DNA of 64,000 nucleotides, taken from positions 62,001-126,000 of the forward strand of contig JAGYKB010000003.1 in assembly GCA_018401885.1 (NCBI GenBank). Reading direction: 5' to 3'. Shown here one piece after another: positions 25,303-34,192 of this stretch. This DNA comes from Gammaproteobacteria bacterium (GTDB lineage Bacteria; Pseudomonadota; Gammaproteobacteria; Pseudomonadales; Pseudohongiellaceae). Positions within the stretch are counted from its first letter, which is position 1. Each line of letters starts with the position of its first letter. The translations under genes were made by a program, and so were the position numbers. The notes beneath the pieces were generated by a model. It was given only the letters and a program-made list of their open reading frames with translations, searched no databases and was not told where the DNA came from.

Positions 25303-26280
25303 ATGAAAACTAAAATAACAGAACTATTCAATATTGAGCACCCGATCATCCAGGGCGGCATGCATTATGTCGGTTTTGCAGAACTTGCAGCAGCAGTATC
25401 GGAGGCAGGTGGACTCGGCATTATTACCGGGCTTACGCAGAAAACTCCGGAGGCTCTCGCACAGGAAATTGCAAAAGCTCGCGCGCTTACAAGCAAGCCT
25501 ATAGGTGTAAACTTAACCTTCCTACCTTCGATTAATACGCCCGACTACCCTGGTTATGTTAAGGCGATAATCGAAGGCGGTGTCACTGTCGTTGAAACGG
25601 CTGGCAGAAACCCTGTACAAGTCATGCCTGCGTTGAAAGAGGCAGGTATCAAAGTCATTCATAAATGCACGTCAGTAAGACACGCGCTAAAGGCACAGGA
25701 AATTGGTTGTGACGCAGTATCTGTAGATGGTTTTGAGTGCGGTGGCCATCCAGGCGAGGACGACATCCCTAACATGATTCTGCTTCCACGCGCCGCCGAT
25801 GAGTTGGAGATCCCGTTTGTAGCCTCCGGTGGTCAAGCTGATGCTCGTTCGCTTGTCGCGTCACTTTCTATGGGAGCTGAAGGTATCAACATGGGCACGC
25901 GTTTTATCGCTACTAAGGAAGCGCCCGTGCACGAAAACGTCAAGCAGGCGATTGTGAATGCGACCGAACTTGATACGCGATTAATTATGCGTCCGTTACG
26001 CAACACTGAGCGTGTTCTAAATAATAAAGCAGTAGAGCGCCTCATAGCCAAGGAAAAGGCACTCGGTGATTCAATAAAGTTTGAAGACATTCATGGCGAA
26101 GTCGCTGGCGTTTACCCAAAAATAATGCTCGAAGGCGATATGGAGATCGGAGCGTGGTCCTGCGGAATGGTAGCAGGTCTCATCCATGATATACCCACCT
26201 GTAAAGAGCTAATCGATAGGATCATGTCAGAAGCTGATGAGATTATCAGTCAGCGCTTAGCAGGTATCCTTAGAGGCTAA
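25303..26280 (+). CDS. NADH:quinone reductase, PA1024-like (NPD-family FMN protein)
   Basis: A 325-residue FMN TIM-barrel. The N-terminal H-P-I-I-Q-G-G-M-H-Y-V-G, the A-A-V-S-E-A-G-G-L-G-I-I-T block and especially F-E-C-G-G-H-P-G-E-D-D-I-P (about 146-158) are the hallmarks of the PA1024 subgroup, once called 2-nitropropane dioxygenases but shown for PA1024 to be NADH:quinone reductases. F-V-A-S-G-G-Q-A-D and I-N-M-G-T-R-F-I-A-T bind FMN. Two-electron quinone reduction is the likely role, assigned by motif. AAGGGCGAAAC precedes the ATG. A perfect 25-base palindrome lies 65 bases after the stop. Confidence 0.85.
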   Translation: MKTKITELFNIEHPIIQGGMHYVGFAELAAAVSEAGGLGIITGLTQKTPEALAQEIAKARALTSKPIGVNLTFLPSINTPDYPGYVKAIIEGGVTVVETAGRNPVQVMPALKEAGIKVIHKCTSVRHALKAQEIGCDAVSVDGFECGGHPGEDDIPNMILLPRAADELEIPFVASGGQADARSLVASLSMGAEGINMGTRFIATKEAPVHENVKQAIVNATELDTRLIMRPLRNTERVLNNKAVERLIAKEKALGDSIKFEDIHGEVAGVYPKIMLEGDMEIGAWSCGMVAGLIHDIPTCKELIDRIMSEADEIISQRLAGILRG

Positions 26281-26344
26281 AAAGTTCGAACTCTTGTAAT
26301 TCGCGTCTTTTAAAGGGGGCCTGAATAGTTTAGGTCCTCGATCC

Positions 26345-26369
26345 ACATTGGGTCTCAGAGACCCAATGT
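26345..26369. promoter_or_regulatory. Perfect 12-1-12 palindrome upstream of the efflux operon
   Basis: ACATTGGGTCTC (26345-26356), a central A, then its exact reverse complement GAGACCCAATGT (26358-26369). It is not followed by a T run, so it is a poor terminator. It lies about 140 bases before the outer-membrane factor gene and could be an operator or a stabilising 3' hairpin of the quinone reductase transcript. Confidence 0.55.
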
Positions 26370-26418
26370 AAGAAGGTGCTGACGCGAATCAATACCCACT
26401 ACTTTTCTTCATGGTAAT

Positions 26419-26490
26419 TTAAGGCCGCCTTAAGGAAAGCCCTCTAAAGTTATTAGGCCTATTATTCAGGGTAGCTGATACGCATCAGCT
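26419..26490 (+). promoter_or_regulatory. Two dyads immediately upstream of the RND efflux operon
   Basis: TTAAGG-CCG-CCTTAA (26419-26433) and AGCTGAT-ACGC-ATCAGCT (26473-26490) are perfect inverted repeats within 95 bases of the first efflux gene. The second ends 21 bases before the TTG start. They are reasonable candidate binding sites for a metal-responsive regulator. No regulator gene is present nearby, and the promoter boxes cannot be placed with confidence. Confidence 0.45.
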
Positions 26491-26511
26491 CGAACAACGT
26501 GGGAACTTATT

Positions 26512-27837
26512 TTGTCTATTCTCCTGATCAGCCCGAAGAAACACTCGGTGCATTTACACTTGATTGAGAAGCGCCTGTCTCGCGTGTCGGTTCTTTTGAT
26601 TTTACTAGCCATTTCGCCAGCGATAACTTTGGGGCAGACGGAGATACACGCCCATGAGGAACTCGCTCGAAGCGACGAGCTTACCTTCGATATTCTGGTG
26701 TCAGCTGCAATGGAGCAATCATCCGAGATGCTGTCACTAGCATCTATAAAGAATCAAGCGGAAGCCTATGCCGATGCGAGTGACGGTATTTTTCCAGGGC
26801 AATACACCTGGAGGGCCCTTGTGTTTGACGACGGCGCAACCGATAAGCGAGGCATTCGCGAAACAGAAATGGGAATCGATATAGGTCTTTGGAGGCGCGG
26901 TGAAAAAAACGCCACCAAATTGTTAAGCGCATCTTACGGTAACCGAGTAGACGTGTTTGATCGTTATCTGCGATGGTTGAGTTCCGGGCGCGTTCGCCAG
27001 GCGTTGGCGGAGCTCGGTGATGCCGACAACGCCTTTGCAGGAGAGCAAGAAATAGCAGAGAACTTGAATGCAATTGTAGACGTCGTATCAGCGCTGCTTT
27101 CTGAGGGGGCTGTGGCAGAAGCCGATTTTCTCCGTGTTCAGGCCGAAGTGCTTGATCAAGAAATAAGAGTTCTCGATGCTGAAGCCGCGCTCGTAGATGC
27201 CGAACGTAACTACCAACTAATTACCGGTCTTGCATTGAGACCATCCACTAATTTAGTCGAAGCTATGCCTTATTTGGAGCGTGAAGATTCGCACCTGGAC
27301 GTCGCCCAAGACCACCCGCTATTACTAATGCTGAATCAAAAAGTTGAGATATCTAAAGGGGGTGCCGAGCGAATTCGATTTAATGCGCGTAACCGCACTA
27401 CCGTCAGTGTTGGCGTTCGGCGCGAAGAAGCTGGTGCCATGGTGCCCAATACAGATACAGTATCTATTGGTATTTCGGTGCCTCTCGGCGGAAAGAGACA
27501 GTCTCGCCCTCTAGTAGAAGATGCATTAAGTGTTGCTGCCGATGCCGAGGTATCTCTTCATCAAGCGCAGCGCAGTTTACAGTTGAGTCTCCATGAAGCG
27601 GCTCATCAATTGAGCGTTATTACCGAAGCTTTGTCCTTGAATAGTCGTCGAAAGGCGCTGGCTGAACGACGTGTCGCGATGACTTTGGCTGCTTTTGAGG
27701 AAGGTGAAGTCGATTTGGAAGAAGTGTTAAGGGTGAGAAGAGCGCTTTCTTCCATTGATCGTGAGATAAATTCTTTGGAAGCCGAGAAAATTAGGCGGGT
27801 CGGTGAGTACAGGCAAGCTCAAGGAGACCCCCTATGA
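26512..27837 (+). CDS. Outer-membrane efflux protein (TolC/CusC-like) of an RND system
   Basis: A 441-residue outer-membrane factor. After a hydrophobic export segment (S-V-L-L-I-L-L-A-I-S-P, ending L-G-Q around residue 42) come two long alpha-helical halves rich in Ala, Leu and Glu, as in the periplasmic barrel of TolC-family proteins; V-S-I-G-I-S-V-P-L-G-G-K marks the beta-strand hairpin of the second half. It forms the exit duct for the adaptor and pump encoded next. The start is unclear: TTG 26512 opens the frame, and a GTG at 26548 is an alternative. Its stop overlaps the adaptor start by four bases (ATGA), showing translational coupling. Confidence 0.8.
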   Translation: MSILLISPKKHSVHLHLIEKRLSRVSVLLILLAISPAITLGQTEIHAHEELARSDELTFDILVSAAMEQSSEMLSLASIKNQAEAYADASDGIFPGQYTWRALVFDDGATDKRGIRETEMGIDIGLWRRGEKNATKLLSASYGNRVDVFDRYLRWLSSGRVRQALAELGDADNAFAGEQEIAENLNAIVDVVSALLSEGAVAEADFLRVQAEVLDQEIRVLDAEAALVDAERNYQLITGLALRPSTNLVEAMPYLEREDSHLDVAQDHPLLLMLNQKVEISKGGAERIRFNARNRTTVSVGVRREEAGAMVPNTDTVSIGISVPLGGKRQSRPLVEDALSVAADAEVSLHQAQRSLQLSLHEAAHQLSVITEALSLNSRRKALAERRVAMTLAAFEEGEVDLEEVLRVRRALSSIDREINSLEAEKIRRVGEYRQAQGDPL

Positions 27838-28997
27838 GTGTAATAGTGCAAACGTTGAGAAACAAAAGTATGCGAAATTTTGTCGCTGTGCGCGATCAGA
27901 AAAATTTAGTTCGATTAGGCGTTTTATTGCTTCTTAGCTCCCTGTTGGTCAACGAGGTTATTGCACAACAGGCAGCTGATGCAATCGAACTAACTCAAGA
28001 TGACGCCATCAGACTGGGTATTCAATTCGAATCGGTTAAGCCTGTTAATGATGCTATGGGTATTGAGTTACCCGCGCAGGTTATCGCGCCACTCGATGAG
28101 GGTTCTCATGCTTATTCCCTCGTCGATGGTGTGTTATCCGACTGGAGAGCAAGCTCAGGCGATCGAGTTTTAGAAGGGGAAATTATTGCTCGGATTGCCA
28201 GCAACGTAGCTGGTGACTTGCAAGCTCAATGGCTCGACGCTGACGCTAGTCTCAGCGCTGCGCGTTTGGAAGCGAGTCGCAGCGAGAGACTTTTTGAAAA
28301 TGGTGTCATTGCAGAAAGAAGGCTCCAGCAAGTACAGCTTGCACTTGCGCATGCAGAAAGCAGGGAAGCCTCAAGTAGAAGAGCGCTTGAACAGTTGGGA
28401 TTTGACGCATCCTCTATCGACAGATTAGCGGAATCTAAGGCTAATTTAGGTTATGCATTGCTGCGCGCTCCAAGGGAGGGGTTGTTAGTTCATCGAGCTC
28501 GCAGCGTAGGTGAACCTGTTGCAGTGGGCGATAGGATCGCGGAATTTCAATCAAGCTCAGCGAAATGGATATCAGTAATACTGCCTGCGGCACTCGCTGA
28601 TACTTTGGGGAGTAGCACTAAGCTTTCAATCATGCCAACTGGAGAGACACTGACTCTTCGCGAACGCGACTATTCGATCGATACACAGACGCAGACTATC
28701 CAACTGTATGCTGAGTTCGATACCGAAGTGAACTATCCACTCGGCTCTTTAATCGATGTCTTTATCTTACCTAGCGAGAGCGGCGTGCTAGTGCCAGCGT
28801 CGGCCATAGTGTACACAGAGGGTAATAACTATGTGTACATAAAGACAGCAAACGGAGTTATACCTCGACAACTAGAATTGATTCCTATCGGCCGCGATTA
28901 CTTGGTGCATTCTGGCCTAAGAGCCGGTGAGCAAATCGCTGTGAGCGGAACCGCGCTGTTGAAAGGTATGCAGCTCGGGCTAGGTGGAGACTCCTAG
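27834..28997 (+). CDS. RND periplasmic adaptor (membrane fusion protein)
   Basis: A 387-residue adaptor with an export or anchor segment at about 28-45 (L-V-R-L-G-V-L-L-L-L-S-S-L-L, ending A-Q-Q-A). Lipoyl-like half motifs flank a helical hairpin (S-L-V-D-G-V-L-S-D-W and L-L-R-A-P-R-E-G-L-L-V-H); the hairpin around residues 120-190 is rich in Ala, Arg and Glu. The C-terminal part ends in the membrane-proximal domain (V-P-A-S-A-I-V-Y-T-E-G). It couples the inner-membrane pump to the outer-membrane factor. I see no extra N-terminal metal-binding His/Met cluster of the CusB or CzcB kind. Its TAG stop shares a base with the GTG start of the pump. Confidence 0.88.
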   Translation: MSVIVQTLRNKSMRNFVAVRDQKNLVRLGVLLLLSSLLVNEVIAQQAADAIELTQDDAIRLGIQFESVKPVNDAMGIELPAQVIAPLDEGSHAYSLVDGVLSDWRASSGDRVLEGEIIARIASNVAGDLQAQWLDADASLSAARLEASRSERLFENGVIAERRLQQVQLALAHAESREASSRRALEQLGFDASSIDRLAESKANLGYALLRAPREGLLVHRARSVGEPVAVGDRIAEFQSSSAKWISVILPAALADTLGSSTKLSIMPTGETLTLRERDYSIDTQTQTIQLYAEFDTEVNYPLGSLIDVFILPSESGVLVPASAIVYTEGNNYVYIKTANGVIPRQLELIPIGRDYLVHSGLRAGEQIAVSGTALLKGMQLGLGGDS

Positions 28998-31900
28998 TGC
29001 TTTCACACATAGTTCAATTGTCACTAAGCCAGCGCTTATTGGTAGCGCTGATTTCAATGCTCGTTATCGGATTCGGCGTTCGTGCGATGCTGAGTTTACC
29101 AATCGATGCTTTCCCCGACATCTCGCCAACACAGGTCAAGATAATCATAAAATCGCCAGGCATGACACCTGCCGAGGTTGAGTCGTTAATAACACAACCC
29201 ATCGAAGTAGAATTACTGGGCATTCCTCGCAAGACTATATTGCGCTCATTATCGAAGTATGCACTTAGTTCAATTACTCTTGATTTTGAAGAAGGCACGG
29301 ATATCTACTGGGCAAGGCAACAAGTGGCTGAACGGCTAAGTGCTGTGTGGGGAAATCTTCCAGCTGGTATAGGTGGCGGCCTTGCGCCAATGAGTACTCC
29401 ACTTGGTGACATGTTTATGTTCACGGTCGAAAGCGAAGAGCTTTCTCTTGAACAAAAACGGTTTCTACTTGATTGGACTATTAGGCCTGCGCTGCGCACA
29501 GTACCTGGGGTCGCCGACGTTAATGCGCTTGGTGGTTTCGTAAAGACTTACGAGGTATCGCCCCAATTGGGAAAGATGCGAGCGCTTGGCGTGAGCAATG
29601 CCACACTGGTAAACACACTTGCAGCTAACAACAAGAACGATGGTGCCGGCCGTATAAGCCAGGGCGAAGAGTCAATGCTCGTTCGTATCGAAGGTGCACT
29701 TACAACAATAGCCGACATAGAATCTCTGCAAATTCCTACACAGACAGGGGAGAAAGTGCGTCTCGATCAAGTCGCAAGAGTGACCACTGGATCTCTAACG
29801 CGCTACGGTGCTGTAACAAGCGATGGAGAAAGTGAAGCGGTTCAGGGCTTAGTGATAGGACTTAGGGGCGTTAACGCACGGGAGCTGATTACCAACATCA
29901 ACGCAAAGCTTGAAGAGATAAACGCAACTTTACCCGACGGAACATCGACACGGGTATTTCATGAACGCAGTGTACTAATCGAGGGCGCGATAGGCACCGT
30001 TGCTAAAGCGCTGCTTGAAGCGGTGGCATTAGTAGTAATTCTGTTGGGGCTATTCCTCGGGAGTTGGCGTGCTGCACTCACTGTCGCTGTTGTACTACCG
30101 ATGTCAGCGCTTATCACGTTTATTATGATGGACCTATCATCGATGAGCGCTAACCTCATGAGTCTAGGAGGATTGGTTATTGCGATCGGTATGCTCGTCG
30201 ATTCTTCTATCGTGATCGTCGAAAATATAGTCGCTTCACTCTCATCACATGCAGACGCGAAGGCAACGACTCAGAGTCGGGGCAATGGCGTTGCTAGGCT
30301 TCCCAGTCTCCACATTATCTACCGCGCGGTAAAGGAAGTGGCACTGCCTGTAACTGCAGGCGTCGCAATTATTGTTATCGTTTTCTTGCCTCTGCTCACG
30401 CTTCAGGGATTAGAGGGTAAGTTATTCGGGCCTGTAACACTGACTATTGTGTTTGCCTTATTCGGATCACTGCTTGTCGCTCTTACTGTGGTGCCGGTCG
30501 TGGCCTCTTTGACCATGAGGGGCACGAATCATCGTGATCCGTGGTTGTCGCGAACGCTAATGACTCTGTATAAACCCAGTCTTGCTTGGGCGTTAGGAAA
30601 TCAAAAATTGGTCGGTAGTGCTGCGTTGATGCTGCTGCTCGTCACTGCGCTCGTTTTCCCTCGAGTGGGTAAAACGTTTATGCCGACGATGGATGAGGGA
30701 GATATCATCATTCAGCTCGAAATGGTGCCGTCAATTAACTTAGCGACCTCCGTCGACATCGTTCAGGCGGTTGAGCGTGCGCTACTGAATGAAGTATCAG
30801 ATATCTTAAGGATTGTGTCGCGAAGTGGATCAGACGAAATAGGTATGGACCCGATGGGTCTCAACGAAACCGATATGTTTCTTCAGCTCAAACCACCATC
30901 CCAATGGCAAGCGGCAAGTAAAGAGGAACTAGAATCAAGATTACGCGCAGTATTAGAGCAGTTTCCCGGATTAAACTACGGCTTCACTCAGCCGATCGAC
31001 ATGCGCGTCTCGGAAATGTTGACCGGCTCGCGTGGCGACGTAGCGATTAAGCTTTTCGGCAATAATCTTGATGAACTTAACGCAGGTGCTCAGCGCATTG
31101 CAGACTTGGTATCAACCGTTTCAGGTGCAGTAGATACTATCGCTTCGCTTAACGAAGGTGCACAGTATCTTCAGATAAAAGTTGATCGTGTGCGCAGCGG
31201 AAGGTTTGGGATCGATTCAGATGAACTACAAGCTCAACTTCGAGCAGAAAGCGAGGGCTTGCAAGTTGGGGTCATACTCGAAGGCAGCGCACGCGTGCCC
31301 TTGCTCATTAGATATGATTCGCTTACAGGAGACGGTTTGACAGCGTTGGAAAACAGAGCTATTGCACTACCCGACGGTAGAACTATCGCATTGAGTGAGA
31401 TTGCCAGCATAGAGCGAACCGAAGGTCCTGTTTCTATTTCGCGCGAATCAGGCCAACGATTCGCGGTGGTTAGGACTAACGTAGAGGGCCGTGATCTGGT
31501 TGGATTTGTTGAAGAAGCGAAAGCGCTCGTTTCGAGCGAGGGAGATTTGCCGTCCGGAAGTGTACTCGAATGGGGGGGAGAATTCGAAAATCAACAACGC
31601 GCATCGGCTAGACTTGCGTTAGTGGTCCCAGTCGCTTTGTTGTTAATTGCGTTTATTTTGTTCTTGACCTTTGAGTCATTAAAACAAACTGTTATTGTGC
31701 TGTCGAACATTCCTTTTGCAATGACAGGAGGGCTTTTAGCTCTATGGCTTACGGGCGAATTTTTGTCAGTACCTGCCTCCGTTGGTTTCATCGCATTGCT
31801 CGGAATTGCGGTGCTCAACGGCGTAGTATTAATGTCACATTTTAACTACTTGCATGCAAAAGGGTTTCAGGTTTTAGAAATAGTAACCGAGGGGGCTCAG

Positions 31901-32110
31901 CGAAGACTTCGTCCGGTCTTGATGACAGCGACTACCTGCGCGTTCGGCCTAGTCCCTTTGCTGCTTGCAACGGGTCCAGGCTCCGAGATTCAGAAGCCTC
32001 TCGCAATCGTAGTCATCGGTGGACTCATAAGCAGTACTGTGCTGACGCTTTATTTGTTTCCGCTGATCTATTTGCGTACTACCAAGGCATTAAGTATCAA
32101 TCCGCGATAG
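28997..32110 (+). CDS. Heavy-metal RND efflux pump (HME family, CusA/CzcA-like)
   Basis: A 1,037-residue RND pump with 12 expected membrane segments and two large periplasmic loops. HME-type N-terminal blocks are present: P-D-I-S-P-T-Q-V, E-V-E-S-L-I-T-Q-P-I-E and W-A-R-Q-Q-V-A-E-R-L. TM4 reads I-A-I-G-M-L-V-D-S-S-I-V-I-V-E-N: it keeps one Asp and one Glu of the proton relay but has Ala where CzcA-type Zn/Co pumps have the first Asp. This is the pattern of Cu/Ag (CusA-type) pumps and hints at a monovalent metal or atypical substrate. The start is GTG overlapping the adaptor stop by one base. The operon order (outer-membrane factor, adaptor, pump, DUF3240) is typical of metal efflux. Confidence 0.9.
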   Translation: MLSHIVQLSLSQRLLVALISMLVIGFGVRAMLSLPIDAFPDISPTQVKIIIKSPGMTPAEVESLITQPIEVELLGIPRKTILRSLSKYALSSITLDFEEGTDIYWARQQVAERLSAVWGNLPAGIGGGLAPMSTPLGDMFMFTVESEELSLEQKRFLLDWTIRPALRTVPGVADVNALGGFVKTYEVSPQLGKMRALGVSNATLVNTLAANNKNDGAGRISQGEESMLVRIEGALTTIADIESLQIPTQTGEKVRLDQVARVTTGSLTRYGAVTSDGESEAVQGLVIGLRGVNARELITNINAKLEEINATLPDGTSTRVFHERSVLIEGAIGTVAKALLEAVALVVILLGLFLGSWRAALTVAVVLPMSALITFIMMDLSSMSANLMSLGGLVIAIGMLVDSSIVIVENIVASLSSHADAKATTQSRGNGVARLPSLHIIYRAVKEVALPVTAGVAIIVIVFLPLLTLQGLEGKLFGPVTLTIVFALFGSLLVALTVVPVVASLTMRGTNHRDPWLSRTLMTLYKPSLAWALGNQKLVGSAALMLLLVTALVFPRVGKTFMPTMDEGDIIIQLEMVPSINLATSVDIVQAVERALLNEVSDILRIVSRSGSDEIGMDPMGLNETDMFLQLKPPSQWQAASKEELESRLRAVLEQFPGLNYGFTQPIDMRVSEMLTGSRGDVAIKLFGNNLDELNAGAQRIADLVSTVSGAVDTIASLNEGAQYLQIKVDRVRSGRFGIDSDELQAQLRAESEGLQVGVILEGSARVPLLIRYDSLTGDGLTALENRAIALPDGRTIALSEIASIERTEGPVSISRESGQRFAVVRTNVEGRDLVGFVEEAKALVSSEGDLPSGSVLEWGGEFENQQRASARLALVVPVALLLIAFILFLTFESLKQTVIVLSNIPFAMTGGLLALWLTGEFLSVPASVGFIALLGIAVLNGVVLMSHFNYLHAKGFQVLEIVTEGAQRRLRPVLMTATTCAFGLVPLLLATGPGSEIQKPLAIVVIGGLISSTVLTLYLFPLIYLRTTKALSINPR

Positions 32111-32123
32111 GAAAGGAAGATCG

Positions 32124-32414
32124 ATGAATAGTTTGCTTGTTTTCGAAATAGCATCGAGCATCGAAGAAGATTTCATTGATTGCCTCTTAGAGTTCCCGCT
32201 AATAGAGAGCTTCTCTTCTTTCGAAATACGGAGACATGGGAATCATGAATCGTTAAGTACTATCGAAAAAGTCACGGGTCGTTCTAAGGCAATTCGATTT
32301 GAAGTTTTAATTGACCAAGAACAAATCGATCAGCTCGTAACTCGCCTTAATCAAGCTGTTGCTCCCAATATTCGATTTAATATTATCCCTTTAATTGGCA
32401 GCGGCACGACTTGA
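32124..32414 (+). CDS. DUF3240 protein of the metal-efflux operon
   Basis: A 96-residue protein beginning L-L-V-F-E-I-A-S-S-I-E-E-D-F-I-D-C-L-L-E and ending with alternating strands I-R-F-N-I-I-P-L. This fits DUF3240, a ferredoxin-like, P-II-like small protein usually encoded immediately after CzcA/CusA-type pumps. It lacks a signal peptide, so it is cytoplasmic. A metal-sensing or pump-modulating role is often suspected but unproven. GGAAAGGAAG lies just before the ATG, 13 bases after the pump stop, so it belongs to the same operon. Confidence 0.82.
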   Translation: MNSLLVFEIASSIEEDFIDCLLEFPLIESFSSFEIRRHGNHESLSTIEKVTGRSKAIRFEVLIDQEQIDQLVTRLNQAVAPNIRFNIIPLIGSGTT

Positions 32415-32538
32415 TAGTCAACAGGCGAGGAATGGCAGGCGAATGAAGCGGGGCAGACGCATAGAAAATTTAGCACAAGATTGAGCGTAGCGCTCCTGTA
32501 AGAAGCGGCTACGCGTCCTAATTAGCTACGCATCCAAC

Positions 32539-33900
32539 TTAAAAATTCCACTGGGTGCGAAGTGTAAAGATATCCATGTCTTGCGCGAACATTCTCACGG
32601 TATTTGACTCATCGGTATCGAGCACGCGCGACCAATCCGCCATGATCCGTACACTACGATTTGGATACCAGTTGAGCGCGATCGATAGCGCGTCTTCAGT
32701 TCCGCCCATCACATTGCCATCGTTTAGGTCAATCGTGGCGTAACGCGCGGCAATTTCCCACGCGCCGATGCCACCGTTTGCCCAATCGAAGTTTCTCGCA
32801 GGTCGTAGGCCTTTGAATTCTCCTTCGTTCATTCTGTAGCTTGAGGCGCGAGTTTCGCCGGTCAGGCTCCACGCGGCGGCGGCATGCCAGCCTGAGAACT
32901 CAAGGTCCGGTGCTGCAGCGCGCTCGATCTGTGTTGTTGTATGCTCTGCAAATACATAGAGAGGCCCCCACACTGCCGCCATCTCTGGACCGAAAAGCGT
33001 TGCGGACTCTGCGTCGTTAAGCTTACCGGTGTTAACTATGTTGAGTTCTGAAAAATCGGTGGTTTTATCTTTTATCTCCACTGTCGGTGTGGCGATATCT
33101 AACTCGCGATAGGAGCTCCTAACGCCTAGGTGCAGAATACGGTTGTCTTCTATAATTGGCGAGTAGACAAACCGGCCCGACGTCCCCCAGCCTTCGTCTC
33201 CCGTTGTATCACTGTTGCTCATCGCGTCGCCGTAAATGCCTGCTGCGACAAACCAATTCACGCCGCTATTCTCGTAACGCGCACCGATAGCGCGATCTGT
33301 AAATGTCGCGACTAAGTAGTTGTCTGCGCTTCGCTCGACGAAGGGAATGTCGTTAGAGCTCATTTCGAGTGAAAGGCTGTAGGGCTGTTTCTGGTGTCCT
33401 ACGTAGAGGGAGGCGCCACCATCTGTCTCGTACCCTAATTTAATATCTTTTATTGCGACCTGGTTTTTCGCATAGTCGAATTCGGCAGCGTAGCCCCAGT
33501 TATTGTTGAACACGCCATCTATTTCGATGCGCCCCCGTCGAACCTGGCTGCCGCTAATTGGGTCTTTGCCAATGCGCGAATCGAACGAGTGGTCGATGTA
33601 GTCGAGATGCAAGCGTCCGCCGATCTCCACCTCGTAGGCGCCGTCGGCAGATTTAACATTAAGCCCGCTGCCGTTAGCAAAGCCGATGTTTACGACGTCG
33701 GCCTCCTCTAACGCCTCTTTGCTCAACAGTTCGTCGTACTGCGCTTGGTCGATAGCGCCGTTGCTCAGCAGTATATCGAGAAGCGCTTGGTCTGCGGCTT
33801 GGGCAGTGGATGTTACAAGAGCAATCGCGGAGGCTAAAGTTATTGCCGAGGCTTTTACAAAACCGTTCGAGCCGGCAACTTGGTGCATTTTGTGCGTCAC
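32539..33900 (-). CDS. Phosphate-selective porin, OprP/OprO family
   Basis: A 453-residue outer-membrane porin. Signal peptide (hydrophobic A-L-V-T-S-T-A-Q-A-A) is followed by a short helical segment, Q-A-L-L-D-I-L-L-S-N-G-A-I-D-Q-A-Q-Y, typical of OprP-family N-termini. The barrel starts I-G-G-R-L-H-L-D-Y and has R-R-G-R-I-E-I-D-G-V-F and L-Y-V-G-H-Q-K-Q-P-Y-S-L-S, and it ends W-N-F with a terminal Phe. Members take up phosphate or other anions; substrate cannot be read for certain, but a clear Pho box upstream (33981-34009) supports phosphate or pyrophosphate. It converges with the efflux operon and is monocistronic. Confidence 0.87.
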   Translation of the reverse strand: MTHKMHQVAGSNGFVKASAITLASAIALVTSTAQAADQALLDILLSNGAIDQAQYDELLSKEALEEADVVNIGFANGSGLNVKSADGAYEVEIGGRLHLDYIDHSFDSRIGKDPISGSQVRRGRIEIDGVFNNNWGYAAEFDYAKNQVAIKDIKLGYETDGGASLYVGHQKQPYSLSLEMSSNDIPFVERSADNYLVATFTDRAIGARYENSGVNWFVAAGIYGDAMSNSDTTGDEGWGTSGRFVYSPIIEDNRILHLGVRSSYRELDIATPTVEIKDKTTDFSELNIVNTGKLNDAESATLFGPEMAAVWGPLYVFAEHTTTQIERAAAPDLEFSGWHAAAAWSLTGETRASSYRMNEGEFKGLRPARNFDWANGGIGAWEIAARYATIDLNDGNVMGGTEDALSIALNWYPNRSVRIMADWSRVLDTDESNTVRMFAQDMDIFTLRTQWNF

Positions 33901-33980
33901 TAGGTTCTATCCCCGCGTCCTTATGGTTGGTTTAGTGCTTATAAACATGATCAGCTTCGTAAGCTTGATAACAACAATCT

Positions 33981-34009
33981 ATTACCAAAATATTACAGGT
34001 TTATGACAA
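33981..34009 (-). promoter_or_regulatory. Three-unit Pho box (PhoB site) upstream of the porin
   Basis: On the minus strand, TTGTCAT (34009-34003), CTGTAAT (33998-33992) and TGGTAAT (33987-33981) are direct repeats with exact 11-base spacing. The first pair matches the Pho-box consensus CTGTCAT-N4-CTGTCAT at 12 of 14 positions. A further CTGTCAT lies at 34017-34011 out of the 11-base phase. The box ends 80 bases before the porin ATG, with TTATCA (33971-33966) as a possible -10 element. Confidence 0.8.
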
Positions 34010-34192
34010 TATGACAGTTAAGTCATTATTTTGACCAAAAAATGAAATATTTTAGATTGAGTAGCAGTGGAGGAAGTGCTAACGGCTAGGATCGTCAGTC
34101 GAGAGTGGGATGTATGTGCGGTACGCGGTTTAACATCGAAGAGCTAACAGAGTGACAAATGTGAGGGAGGAGCAGGGAAAGAAAATCAGCTA

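Noticed and set aside
34114-34155. A 13-codon frame starting M-C-G-T-R-F-N that recalls the M-C-G-R-F start of SRAP/YedK proteins.
   Set aside because: It ends after 13 codons, an extra Thr breaks the motif, and no further YedK sequence follows in any frame. A chance match or a trace too small to call.
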